A DNA stretch of 64,000 nucleotides. Origin: Echinarachnius parma (taxonomy: Eukaryota > Echinodermata > Echinoidea > Clypeasteroida > Echinarachniidae). Location of the stretch: NCBI GenBank assembly GCA_037951105.1, contig JBAMJV010009356.1, forward strand, positions 1-64,000, given 5' to 3'. Each line of letters starts with the position of its first letter. Position 1 is the stretch's first letter. Below the pieces are notes generated by a model, which was not told the DNA's origin, did no database searches, and saw nothing but the letters and a program-made list of their open reading frames with translations. The translations under genes and the position numbers were made by a program. Of this stretch, positions 33,301 through 48,300 are shown one piece after another.

Positions 33301-36300
33301 GACAGTTGGCTGCACATTCGCGAATTCGAATGCCCATAAATGAACTTCTGTGTCTATTCACGAAAGCGTGTGCGTATGCATGAATTCGCATGCACTTATT
33401 CGGAATTTGGAAGACCGATACCAACGATTACGCGGCAACGCGCGAATTCGAATGACCCTAAATGAATTCGATTGAAAAAAGTGCAAAATTGAGCGGGAAA
33501 ACCTATAATAACACTGATAATGACGATAACAAGTACAATGACAATGATAATGACACTGATTTGACTTTGTTACCTTAGGGCCCTGTTGCAGTAAGAGATA
33601 CAATCGATCGTAAGGTACAATTGATTGTAAGTCAGAAAATGTTCGCGTTTCAACCAATCAGATTTGCGCATTTATGGCGCATAATCTGACTTATAACTAA
33701 TTGTATTTCTTACAAGTTGTATCTCTTTCTGCAACGGGGTCAAAGACGCATTAACCGCCAACTTACGAACAAACTTTCGTTGCCGCCTGATTGCGTGATG
33801 TCCGGAGTAAGATGCAGTACCCGAAGAGAGTCACAATGAGAAGAAGCATACCAACCCCTATAGCAATGCCAGCAATGGCTCCAGCTGATAGAGCTCCATC
33901 AGTTGCTGCAGAAGCTAAATGATAAATTAAAGGAGAGAGAATGGTTAGATTATATATTTTTAAAATATTTTAGATGGTATACAAACGTATTTTAATTGTT
34001 TATAGTTGTTCAAAATATATTTTGTTTAAGGGCTGTTTTGACTAGCAAGATCTAGTCCTTTTTACCAAATGATGAGAAAATGTTAAATATTGTACATTAT
34101 ATGATTTTGTTGAATTGGTAAATAAATAAATTTAATTCAATTCAATTCAATTTTGCAAGGAGTCTCGAATAACTCAAATATTTACTTCACGGACAGGTAT
34201 ACATGATCAGGATATGCGAGATTTTTAATTTGCCTAGTAATAATAATAATATAGACTATTTATATAGCACCTATCACGATTGATAATCATCTCTAAGCGC
34301 TTTACAAGTATAGTATTACCCGGTCATAGGATACAATGCTAACCAGCACACATTGTGTGCACCATCTCCACTCCCTGGGGAGTATTCCTTCCAAGCGCTC
34401 AGTAATAATAATATAATATAATGATTGTGAAAAATGTTGTTATCTATATTGATTTCGCAATCCAGTATACTTTCATAATTCCAATATCTCTGGACATTCG
34501 TCGGTCAACAATCTTACGAAACGCACAATACGTAAATTAATCCATGCATCCTATTTAAAGAGGTAGTTCAGTTTTGATATAGAGGGCGCTGCACAAAATA
34601 ATTTTTTTTTTGTGAGATAATGAAAAACCGAGTGTAAAATTTGAAAGAGCATACAATTTTAATCATAGAATAAACTTTATTTGATCAAAATCGGTTCAGA
34701 AACGACTGAAATAACAATAAATATATCCGATCGGAATAAATCCGGGCCCCAGTTTAATTCGATAATTAAAAAAAAAAAAAAAATGCTTACACTTTTTCAA
34801 ACATTTTCAAAAGAGGTTTTTAGATAGTTGTTGATGATCAACAAAACATCACATGCATACGTTTGTATGAAAATTGGTTGTGACCAATGCTATTTTAGAG
34901 AGCGCCCTGTGTTTAATTGGCTCTTTTTGAATGATAACAGGCTTTTTACTTAGTCGTTTGTAATTTTCTATACATTTCGAGCATTGTGGAGCCAGAACTA
35001 TTAGTTTGTAATGTTATTGTTTAGGTTTTGGTTACTAAAGCTCAGCCTTACCAAAACTGTACTACGCCTTTAACCTATTAACTAAGCCTTACCTGAATAA
35101 GATACATTCCTTCAGGAAAAACGCGATTCGTCCCACCATAGAATGCAAAATAAATATATATATATAACATATAGGGACAATGCTTATTAAGCTACGCCTA
35201 TTATTCTTCCTTCTTAATCATTTATGATTATTCTTTGCATTATTTAAATATTGGAAGAAACCAAAGCTGTATGTATTAGTTCACTTTTCGCTTATATATA
35301 TATATGTTCTAACTAATACTTGAATCACTCCTTTGTGATCCAGCTGAAGTACAGGCGGCTTGCATTGTTTGTAACTCCCTCCCCATGAATTAATTGAGTA
35401 CAAAGGGCCGAGAGATTGGCTTGCCAATGACCTGAATTTGGATCTGCCTTCAATCACACGGTCCCCGTGGCCTAGTGGTTAAGGCGTCAGCGTTCCAAGC
35501 TGAAGACCCGGGTTCGAGTCCTGGCGGAGACCAATTTTTCGACCAGTGCCTTTTTTCATTTGGAGGATTAAAGGGAGGAACAATGCTTATTAAGCTACGC
35601 CTATTATTCTTCCTTCTTAATCATTTATGATTATTCTTTGCATTATTTATATTTAAATAAATATTGGAAGAAACCAAAGCTGTATGTATTAGTTCACTTT
35701 TCGCTTATATATATATATATAACATATATGTTAAAAGCTCAAACAAACAACCTTTCCCCCCTACAATTATTATGTTATTAAAAAAAGCGTGTGAGCTTAT
35801 CACAATTCGAATAAACTGGGCTATATTTATTACGACGCTAGCATACAGGGTATGGATCAGGGGCAGCGGAAAGGTTTTGAAAGTGTAGGGGGGGGGGGGG
35901 GGGGCTGACCACAACCGGGTCACACAATAATTATTGTTATTTTATGCTTATGTATTTTTTTGTTTTAAGCCAAAAACGTGGGGGGCTGCAGCCCGCAGCC
36001 CCCCCCCCCCCCCCGGTTCCGCGGCCCCTGTGGATGGAATAACGAAAGTCACTTTACCTGTAGTTGTACCGGTGAATGTTTCATTGGCGAGATTACCTGC
36101 GAGCAAAGGGAATACGGTGTGATATGGCGTTTACAAATTAAATACCTACATGTTATCAGAAAAATGTATTTAAACAAGTTGATTTTGTACACTCGAGATC
36201 ATTACAAACCAAACACAAAAAGTAACTACCCCCCTAAACGAATGCTTATACATGTAATTTCATAACCGAAAGGTGTCACATAATGTCATTTTACCACAAT

Positions 36301-39300
36301 ATTTATACAGTTGTTGTGTACATTTTGGGTGAAAATCAGATATATCCATCACTTCATGGCTGAATGAGCACAGATTTAAGACAAAATGACCTAATTTCAA
36401 AAGTCACAAGAACTTGCGCATGCCTGTACATTTTTGTGTAACAACACATGTGACTACATGCATTACTTATGGTTTATGAAACAATGCTGATTGAAATTCC
36501 ATCCATTTTGATTTTTTAATGGCACATGTGGTTAAATATGACTATTTTCTCTTGAATGTGTGTTTACACAACCATGAATATATTATTTTTTAATACTTGT
36601 TCACATTGTTTTCCTAACTATCATAAAAATATTTTGGCAAGACAAAATCTTAAAAAGATTCTTGGTTATGAAAATTATGAGTTGTTGTTTAGGGGAGTAG
36701 TTATTGCTCGTGTTCGGTTTATTTCATCATATATTTCAGGAAGATTTTAATATTTCTTTTCACGTTGAAACTTGAAAAATAAACAAAGTTTAGTTTGTAT
36801 TCCAATATGCAAACATTTTCAAATTAAGTTAAGGAAAGTCCCATAAGAATTGGAAATTACCGACTGGTCGCGCGTATAAAATGAGCTGCAGCTGCCTGTC
36901 TTAGTGGCCACCTGTCTATAGCAGCCAACCTGCCTATAGTGGCCATTGATAGTGAGTTGTCAATAGTTCACTTACTACTGCTATTAAAGTTAGTGAGGAC
37001 AAGGGCTGTGTCAGTGGAATCCAGAATTTCATTATCTGTAAATGAGACCGCGTCTGCCGCTTGCTGAATCTCTGTGGCCTGAGTAAGGGTGTCTGCTACG
37101 ACGTCGAGTTGGGAATCAACTATCACACTGCCTTCTGTGAACCGATTCACTCTGCAGTTCACCTCCACCGAGACGTCCAGTGACAACCTTCGCCGGTATG
37201 CAGCAATCATCTACAAGTAGATATAAACGAACATATTGTGCAAAATTATTGTAACCATCGATATAACGAGATTAATCTGGACCGGTAAGCAGTGATACTT
37301 GATCAAATTGAAATAATTCAACAAATGTTTCAATGTCATTGCCCCAGGGACACAATATTTAGGAAATATGTAATATCAACTATGATGAATGCCTTAAGGG
37401 ATCTAGTAACATTGTATAAATACACAAAACTTACTTAATTAGATATGTTAGTTACAAAACAAACTTTGATGTATTTGTATTACCAATAGAAGTATTGAAC
37501 AGGTAGGCTACAATGGTTTTTTTTCTCCATGTTTTCCCCTAAAATTTCCTTCATGTTAAAAATATATTAACGATTGAATTGTTCAGATATTTGGTAATCC
37601 ACTGGAAAGTTATAATTGTGTTAAAAGTAATTTTCGTTATTCTAATTCATGTGGACGTTAAACGAATAGCTCCATATATCAATGGATACGTAGGATTGTT
37701 TGGTTAATACGCCTCTACTTACCACCGTGCAAACCTCCACCTCGAGGACAGCGAACTCTGAAGAGCGTCTGTTATTTAGTGCCTCAGAGAAAGCTGGTGG
37801 CCGACCTCTCACTGATTGCAAGGTAAAGCTGACAAAGACGCTCACTGAGAAAGAACATGCATACAATTGTTTCAATTTATTTCAATTCAAACAAAGGTTA
37901 AACTGACCATAATATGAATGGAATTCGTATACACATACATGAGCAAAGCAAATTTAGATTGCCGGGAATCGGACCCGAGACCTCCGGATTGCTATAGCAA
38001 TGCTCTTACGTTTGAAACTTAGTACATTACGCTTTGATGACTTTGATTTTATATCAGAAGGACGCCATCAAAGGGCCTCTGTGGCTTTAATCTTAGAACA
38101 CCTATTTTGCATAACGGTGGTTTTGCTTTTGATGCGATACCAAATCAGCAAACGAAGCCGAAATTGTATTAGCTCATTTTATTCATCCAAGATGATCTCA
38201 TAACTCATTCATGATCGATTGCCTACGATTACTTATTGTGACCCAACCCAACAAAAGCAGCCATTAGTAGGAAATAGCCGATTTTAACATAGTGATAGGA
38301 ACATTTCCCTATGTAATGTACCTGTTATTGCATTTATTATTAATTGACATAATAATTTTGTTATATATTATAAAAACATATTTCAGCGTGCAAATATTCA
38401 GGTTTGAAAGAGACCAGGTCGGGCAGTTTTCTGAATACATTTTAGGTGAAAACCGCGTAATAAACGGTTACTGACCTATTGTCTGTTCAGGACTGGCTGT
38501 TGCTGTTGTTGTCGCTGCTGTTGTTATAGTAGTGGCAGTCGTACATAATGCAAATGTAGGTAAATTTTGTTAGGGAAGAATATATATATGAACATTTTCA
38601 ATACAACCGAAATATGTACAAGTAAATACTTTTACATGTTGGATAAAGTATACACATAATATTTGATTATTATCTATGTTCTCCATAAAGACCATATCGA
38701 CACATTTTAACACCACTATTACATTGACATCAAACCATGTCTACTAATAAAGTATTTTGTCATCGGTGCAGATCGGAGCGTATATTGGGTTAATAAAACA
38801 ACACAGCCAGCTATAATTAGCTTTTAATTATATATTATATGAATAGCAATATACAAAAAAATACATTTTGCTCCACAATAGACAATAACTCAGATATTAC
38901 TACAATTGTGTCCTACAGGATCTTCTTTGATTGGGAGGATAGCAACCATTTCATATCCATATCAACTTAAACCGGTATACCCTTTTTCCTGCCATTTATG
39001 TTCAGATCAATTTGCATTCTAGATTAATCTACATGAGACATGAAAGAACGAACCTTCTTGTGACGAGTAATTACAAATGACCCCAGCGTCCTGTGCATGC
39101 GTGCAACTGTGGACACCCAGACCTCTGTGCGGGCAGTCGGAGATGCTGGCTTCGTTTCCGGTACAGTCAACATCATCAAGGATAATTTGCCCGGAGCCTT
39201 CCCCGAAATACGCACTGCCAAACGCTCCCAGGGCGTCTCCATAACCGAGGTGCCTGCAGACCACTTGTGCGTCATTGAGGTCCCATTCGTCATGGCAGAC

Positions 39301-42300
39301 CGTCCCCCAGGCTCCGTTGTACCACACCTCGACCCTTCCTTCCCGGGAGGTCGCTCCGTTCACAAGACGAATCCTAGTGGCTGAAGGCGGTAGGGTTGAA
39401 TACACATTTCAACAATTGTAATGATACAATTAAGAATTAACGTCGTATTTTGAGCATTAGGCCTACAATTTGCGCCTAAAAACTACGAATCGTTTCAAAG
39501 GTACTTGAGAAAACCTTTTGTAAAAATATGAGGTTAACTTCACCTCACGTTGTGTAAGCACAAAGTAAAGACAAAACGGTCATATTTACAAATTCGGAAA
39601 AGTAATAACAATACTGGAATATATTTGAGAATTGTGAAATATCTTATTGCACTCTATAATCACCATGAACAGATGAATGCATTTGACCGCATGTGTCTTA
39701 ACAAATTAAAATGGATGGAATCTAAAACAGCATTGTTTTACAAAAACCGCAATCAATGCATTCAACCACGTGTGCTGTTACATGACAATGTACAGACTGT
39801 GCTAGTTCTTGTGGCATTTTGACCTTAACCAGTGTTCATTCAGCCATGGCTATGATGTTTGTGTCCGGCAATCAGAATTGTTAAAAACTCTTGATCAAGA
39901 ATTGATAATATTTTGTTTAGGGGGACGTACTTTATGTTATATGATTAAACTCGTTTCCGTGGGTGTTACCTTCCTGTGTCGAGCAACTGCAAATGACCCC
40001 AGCGTCCTGTGAGCGCGTGCAGCTGTGGACACCCAGGCCGCTGTGGGGGCAGTCGAAGACGCTGGCTTCGTTTCCCTTACAGCTAACATCTTCAAGGATA
40101 ATGTGCCCGGTGCCTTCCCCAAAATAAGCACGGCCAAGTGCTCCTAGAGCCTCTCCATAACCAAGCTGCCTGCAGACCACTTGGGCGTCATTGAGACCCC
40201 ACCCGTTGTCGCAGACCGTTCCCCAGGATCCGTTGTACCACACTTCGACTCTTCCATCCCAGAAGGTTGCTCCGTTCACAAGACGGGTAGTTCCATTTGA
40301 GGCTGTTGTAGCGCAGGTAGATCCAGGTGTAGCAGTTGTAGTGCCAGTAGTTCCAGTTGGGACAGTCGTGACGACTGAAGGCGGGTTGATTTAATATACA
40401 TGTAGATGTTATATAAAACGCTGGATGTTTCAAGATCCTTTGGATGCAGAATAAAAATATGATTTACATTGGGCAAAATCTAAATGTTTGACATCAGCTA
40501 TTGCATAGGTACATTATGATGTAGCGCATGCAATCACAACTACCATTGATTTTGATTGGAAATACCTGTGTGAGTGTAAATTTTGGACAATATTTTGCGT
40601 ACATACTTTGTAGATGGTCCCTCAGGGTAAATCTGTGATATATAGTGTTCAATACATGTACAAACGTCCTGAAAGTCAATATAATGTTGTTTAGCATAGG
40701 AATGGATGTTGGCAATTGTCTAAACGTGTGGCATTTTTTGTACCTGTTGTCACATCAGTTGTCGAAGCCTTAGTTGTGGTAGGATCTGGATATCAAATAA
40801 TCAAAATGTTACATGATGGCTAAAATCATCATGATAAACATTAAGTATATTATACAAGTGTACAATGTGTCTATTTTTTTTCTATTAGCTGGTACATAAA
40901 CTTAACAATTTGAAAACTAATAAATATCAACATAAAAATAAAAAAATGGAAATAATAACAATGCTAAAAAAGAATGCTTCTAATAACCATAACAATAAAA
41001 CAATACATGGAATCTATTATAGTATCATTTATACTACGTAATGCTACGTGTTACTATAAAGAATAATGTGATTGACAAATACGGTTTAATAATGATGATA
41101 GTATCATTTGTATGACAGACGTATTAATGGTCTTATATGAGGCGTCGGCGCTTTTGGAAAAATAAAATGGATTGGAGGGGGCGGGGGGGGGGGGGGGGGG
41201 GGGAAGGGGCAGAGCATTTTTCACTAACAATGATCGCCCCCCCCCCCCCCCCCTACAAAAAAAATGTATTGTGCTTCGCAAACGAATCGATGCCTCTAAT
41301 AAGACTTTAAGATAGTTGAGTTTCGGTATAGAAGGCGCTACACAAAATAATTTGTTGTGAGATAATGAAAAACTGAGTGTCAAATTCGAAAGAGCATACA
41401 ATTTTAATGACAGAATAAACTTTATTTGATCAAAATCGGTTCAGAAATGGCCGAAATATCCAAAAACATAACCATTCGTAATAATTGTAGGGCCCCACAA
41501 TTATTCGATAATTTTAACAATCACGCCGGTCAATCGCCTCTTTTCAAAAGATGCGTTCAAATGTTAGTTACCTGGAGTCTCGCAATTGTCCCCAGAAAAG
41601 CCACTAGTACACGTGCAATCATAGTCTGCATCCCCTCGTGCAGCACAGGTGCCTCCATTCATACAGGGATACGAGATACATAGGCCCTCAGGAATGGCAG
41701 TTGTTACAGTTGGACCAGGCGTAGTGCCAGTAGTAACAGTTGCGACAGGCGTGACGACTGAAGGAGGTTTGATTGAATATTCATGTAGATGTTATATAAA
41801 ACGCTGGATGTTTCTTCAATATTCTTCATTATGATAAAGAGTGTGTAAATTATACAATTGTACAATTTATCTTTTTCTACTATTAGCAGGTACACAAACT
41901 TAAAGATTATTGAAAAACTAATGAAAATCATAATTATTAACAAATAAAAAAATAAATGACAATACACATGAAACAGTACATACACATAAAACAGTAATTG
42001 GTATCTATGACAGTATCAGTTGTATTAAGTAATGGTACGTGTTACTGAGAATAGTCATAAATGTGTTTGATAAAGAAAAGTTTTATTATGATGATACTAT
42101 CATTTTTAGAACAGGCGTATTTATGGTCTTATATGACATTAAGGTGTTAAAATAATGATTTTTGAGCAATCACGGCAGTCAATCCCGTCTTCTTAAAAGA
42201 TTTGTTCAAATGTTAGTTACCTGGAGTCTCGCAATCGTCTCCTGTAAAGCCACTAGTGCACATGCAATCATAGGCTGCATCCCCTCGTGCAACACAGGTG

Positions 42301-45300
42301 CCTCCATTCATACAGGGATACGAGATACATAGGCCCTCAGGAATGGCAGTTGTTACAGTTGGACCAGGCGTAGTGCCTGTAGTTACAGTTGCGACAGTCG
42401 TGACGACTGAAAGAGGTTTGATTGAATATACATGTAGATGTTATATAAAACGCTGGATGTTTCAAGATTCTTCAGATACAGAATAACAATTTAGCCTACA
42501 TGTAGTTTACATTGGGTAGTCTGGATATCAAAGAATTATCAAAGAAAAAATTGTGTAATTATACATTGTACAATTTATCTATTTCTACTATTAGCAGGTA
42601 CACAAACTTAAACATTATTGGAAAACTAATGAAAATCATAATTTTTAACAAATTGAAACGTAACAATGCTAAAAAAAAAAAAAATGACCATACACATAAA
42701 ACAGCACATACACATAAAACAGTACATGGTATCTATGACAGTATCAGTTGTATTAAGTAATGCTACGTGTTACTGAGAATAGTAATAAATGTGTTTGATA
42801 AACAAAGTTTTATTATGATGATACTATCATTTCTTAGAACAGGTGTATTTATGGTCTTATATGAATTCAACATGTTTAAATATTGATTTTTAGCAATCAC
42901 GCCAGTCAATCGCCTCTTTTCAAAAGATGCGTTTAAATGTAAGTTACCTGGAGTCTCGCAATCGTCTCCTGTAAAGCCACTAGTGCACGTGCAATCATAG
43001 TCTGAATCCCCTCGTGCAACACAGGTGCCTCCATTCATACAGGGATACGAGATACATAGGCCCTCAGGAATGGCAGTTGTTACAGTTGGACCAGGCGTAG
43101 TGCCAGTAGTAACAGTTGCGACAGGCGTGACGACTGAAGGAGGTTTGATTGAATATTCATGTAGATGTTATATAAAACGCTGGATGTTTCTTCAATATTC
43201 TTCATTATGATAAAGAGTGTGTAAATTATACAATTGTACAATTTATCTTTTTCTACTATTAGCAGGTACACAAACTTAAAGATTATTGAAAAACTAATGA
43301 AAATCATAATTATTAACAAATAAAAAAATAAATGACCATACACATGAAACAGTACATACACATAAAACAGTAAATGTGACCTTACACCACAAAACGACCG
43401 ATAAGTCGGGAAAATGATTTTCCTAATTTTCATTTAACATTAAAATAGAAGCCATTACCTTTAAAATGGTATATAATTTGTCATATTTGGACTAAGCAAA
43501 CCCTTTCAAAATGAATGCCAAAGATATGTCATACGGCTGAAGCAATTTTTAAAATAAGGGAGAAACGGGCCGCTTAAAAGATCAGTGTCTATGTAAGCGC
43601 TGTAATAAGATCACATTTATTAAATGGAAAATTAATATTTAAACATGATTCCCGAAGCTCAAAATTTCCCAGAAGGTAGATTAGGATATGCTTATTCAGG
43701 AAATACCAAAATCCTAAATCTCATATTTTGAACAAAATTTGTCTTTTTTAGCCAATAAAAGAGAAACTACTACAGCGACATAACGGTCATTTTGTGGTGT
43801 AAGGTCACAAATGGTATCTATGACAGTATCAGTTGTATTAAGTAATGGTACGTGTTACTGAGAATAGTCATAAATGTGTTTGATAAAGAAAAGTTTTATT
43901 ATGATGATACTATAATTTTTAGAACAGGCGTATTTATGGTCTTATATGAATTCAACATGTTTAAATATTGATTTGTAACAATCACGCCAGTCAATCGCCT
44001 CTTTTCAAAAGATGCGTTTAAATGTTAGTTACCTGGAGTCTCGCAATCGTCCCCAGAAAAGCCACTAGTGCACGTGCACTCATAGAATGCATCCCCTCGT
44101 GGAGTACAGGTGCCTCCATTCATACAGGGATACGAGATACATAGGCCCTCAGGAATGGTAGTTGTTACAGTTGGACCAGGCGTAGTGCCAGTAATTACAG
44201 TTTGGACAGTTGTGACGACTGAAGGAGGTTTGATTGAATATACATGTAGATGTTTTTATAAAACGCTGGATGTTTCTTCAATATTCTTCATTATGATAAA
44301 GATTGTGTAAATTATACAATTGTACAATTTATCTATTTCTACTATTAGCAGGTACACAAACTTAAACATTATTGGAACACTAATGAAAATCATAATTATT
44401 AACAATTTATTGAAACATAACAATGCTAAATATATAAATGACCATACACATAAAACAGTACATGGTATCTATGACAGTATCACTTGTATTAAGTAATGCT
44501 ACATGTTACTGAGAATAGTAATAAATGTGTTTGATAAACAAAGTTTTATTATGATGATACTATCATTTCTTAGAACAGGCGTATTTATGGTCTCATATGA
44601 CTTCAACATGTTTAAATATTGATTGTTAGCAATCATGCCAGTCAATCGCCTCTTTTCAGAAGATGCGTTTAAATGCTAGTTACCTGGAGTCTCGCAATTG
44701 TCTCCTGTAAAGCCACTAGTACACGTGCACTGATAGTCTCCATCCCCTCGTTCAACACAGGTGCCTCCATTCATACAGGGATTAGGGAAGCATATCCCAT
44801 ATTGTGGGGCAGTAGTTCTAGTTGCGACAGTCGTGACGACTGAAGGAGGTTTGATTGAATATACATGTACATGTTATATGAAACGCTGGATGTTTCTTCA
44901 ATATTCTTCGGATGCAGAATAACAATAAATACGATTTACATTGGGCGATTTACATTGGGCAAAATCAAAATGGATGACATAAGCCATTGCAAAGGTACAC
45001 TCTGATGTAGCGCACGCAATGACTACAACCAAGGGCGTCGATTTCTTCTGACGGTTCGGGGGGATGATCAGGGGGTTTGACCCAATGACGATGCGGAGCA
45101 TCGTCCACGAGCCGCGTAGCGGCGAGGCGATTTTTTTGGCTATTTTGCTAAGAGGGGGGGTTTGACCCAATGACGATGCGGAGCATCGTCCACGAGCCGC
45201 GCAGCGGCGAGGCGATTTTTTTTTGGTGCTATTTTGCTAAGGGGGGGGGGGGGGGGTTGACCCAATGACGATACGGATACTGTGTGGGTCTGGACACAAT

Positions 45301-48300
45301 GATGGCGTTTTTCTATGCACATCACACTTTCACTTGGCAGCCCAAGGGGGGGGGGGGGGGGGTTAAACCCATGATGGCGTTTGTCTATGCACGTCACATT
45401 TTCACTTGGCAGCCCAAGGGGGGGGGGTTAAACCCCCTAACCCCCCCCCCCCCCCCCGTAGATCCGCGCCTGGGGGGGGGGGGGTGGGTGTGGGAGGGGG
45501 TGTCCCCCCACGGTAGGAAGCTTTTGCATTTTGGGGCTTGAAATTGTGCAATCTGGAGCATACCTAAGGCATCAATGTCACGTTTTATAAACTTGTTTCT
45601 GAGTTACCGTGTTCATGGTGTTATAGATAAACACAATTAATGAAATCAAGTTTGCAGAAAACCAAAGGGCGGATCGCACTTCTTTTGCTTATGGAGGAAT
45701 GAGTAAGGACTTTCTAACATAAGACATACGATAGTAGCCTCTTCCACAATTACATGCGCCAGTATACTTTTTTGTTTTTGTTTGTTTTACCCTCCCAAAT
45801 ATTGGGGGAATGATAATACAGGCCATCCCCCCACCTCAAATATTGGGGGGGGGGGATATATCCCCCCATCCCCCCCGTGATCGACGCCCCTGAGTCTACA
45901 ACCATTGGTGTTACTTTGAATTATATCTTTATATTAGGTATCTTTATATCAGCGTATTTTTTCCTAAAGATTGATACAAATATTGATACGATATTACAAA
46001 GCTGGTGTAACAAACGTAAAAACTCAATAAATTCATATAACAAATGACATAACGAAATTAGGCGGAAAAATAAACTAGATACATTTTAGTTATTTGAACA
46101 AAACAAATACAAATAATTAACTAATGCAGTCTACTTAATTGGCCATACCGAACAATTTGACTAACAGTAACAGAAGAAAATCGTACATTTAAGTTAACTT
46201 TAATTCATAAATCAGATTTTAAAGATATCAAACATTTACAATTTTCAACTATTAATGTGATATAATATTAAGACACTTTTATGATTATAACTGAACTTAA
46301 TACCTACGATGATTAATCAGTGTAATGTTCATTTTCTGGAAATGTAAGGTTGTACAAGTTTTTGTCGGTTCTCTTTTTGTTTTTTCACGAATATTAACCG
46401 TAAAATGTCCATCCAAAGACACACATTATATAATATGTTAGTTACCTGGAGTCTCGCAATTGTCTCCTGAAAAGCAACTAGTGCACATGCAATCATAGTC
46501 TGAATCCCCTCGTGCAACACAGGTGCCTCCATTCATACAGGGATACGAGATACATAGGCCCTCAGGAATGGCAGTTGTTACAGTTGGACCAGGCGTAGTG
46601 CCAGTAGTTATAGTTGGGACAGTCGTGACGACTGAAAAAGGTTTGATTGAATATATATGTAGATGTTATATAAAACGCTGGATGTTTCAAGATTCTTCGG
46701 ATACAGAATAACAATTTACAAATGTAGTTTACATTGGGTAGCTGTGGTAGAATCTGGATATCAAAGAAGATAAATGTTACATGTTGTCTAAAATCATTAT
46801 GATAAAGATTATGTAAATTATACAATAATTTGAACAATTGATCAATTTCTACTATTAGCAGGTACACAAACTGAAATATTATTGGAAAACTAATGAATGT
46901 CATAATTAATAACAAATTGAAACATTGATAAATGACCATACAGGTACACATAAAACAGTACATACACATAAAACAGTACATGGAATCTATGACATGTATG
47001 ACAGTATCAGTTGTATTAAGTAATACTACATGTTACTGAGAATAGTAATAAATGTGTTTAATGAACAAAGTTTAATTATGATGATACTATCATTTCTTAG
47101 AATAGGCGTATTTATGGTCTTATATGACTTCAACAGGTTTAAATATTGATTTTTAGCGATCACGCCAGTCAATCGCCTCTTTTCAAAAGATATGTTCAAA
47201 TGTTAGTTACCAGGAGTCTCGCAATTTTCTCCAGAAAAGCCACTAGTGCACGTGCAATCATAGTCTGAATCCCCTCGTGCAACACAGGTGCCTCCATTCA
47301 TACAGGGATGCGAGATACATAGGCCCTCAGGAATGGCAGTTGTTACAGTTGGACCAGGCGTAGTGCCAGTAGTTACAGTTGGGACAGTCGTGACGACTGA
47401 AGGAGGTTTGATTGAATATTGTAGATGTTATATGAAACGCTGGATGTTTCTTCAAAATTCTTCGGATGCAGAATAACAATAAATACAAGTGCGATTTACA
47501 TTGGGCAAAATCGAAATGGATGACATAAGCCATTGCAAAGGTACATTCTGATGTAGCGCACGCAATGACTACAACCATTGGTGTTACTTTGAATTATATC
47601 TTTATATTAGGTATCTTTATATCAGCGTATTTTTTCCCTAAAGATTGATACAAATATTGATACGATATTACAAAGCTGGTGTAACAAACGTAAAAACTCA
47701 ATAAATTCATATAACAAATGACATTACGAAATTAGGTGGAAAAATAAACTAGATACATTTTAGTTATTTGAACAAAACAAATACAAATAATTAACTATTG
47801 TCTACTTATTTGGCCACACCGAACTATTTGAGTAACAGTTACAGAAGAAAATCGTAGATTTAAGTTAACTTTAATTCATGAATCAGATTTGAAAGATATC
47901 AACAATTTACAATTTTCAACTAATAATCTGATAGTATATTAAAGGGATAGTTGAGTATTGGTCAAACTTAACTTTAGTATCCAAAACCTGCACTATTACG
48001 GTACAAAATAATAGTTATAACTTCATCATGCTCGAAAAGTATACGTAATTACAAAAGACTAAGTAAAACCCCTGTTATCATTTAAAAGGAGCCGTCACAA
48101 CTCAACAGGGCGCTCCTTTAGAAAATCATTGGTTTTAGCCATTTTTCATACAAAATTGTGCATTTAACGGTTTTTTTAAAGTAATGATTCAATAGAGATA
48201 TCATCAACAACTTTAAAAAAAACCTATTTAGATTTTTAAAAAGTAGTCTTTGAGCATTTTTAATTTTTTTTTCTAAAAAGTAAAGATATCCCCTGGCGAA

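Noticed and set aside
35978..36265. + strand text [18 protein letters not shown] resembling an EGF fragment.
   Set aside because: Too few Cys in the right spacing and no splice support. On the minus strand the same bases form a 39-nt exon with good AG/GT borders and correct phase.
38517..38570. Longer Thr-rich exon ([10 protein letters not shown]...) upstream of the 42-nt mini-exon.
   Set aside because: There is no AG acceptor before it; starting at the first AG gives exactly 42 nt, like the other mini-exons.
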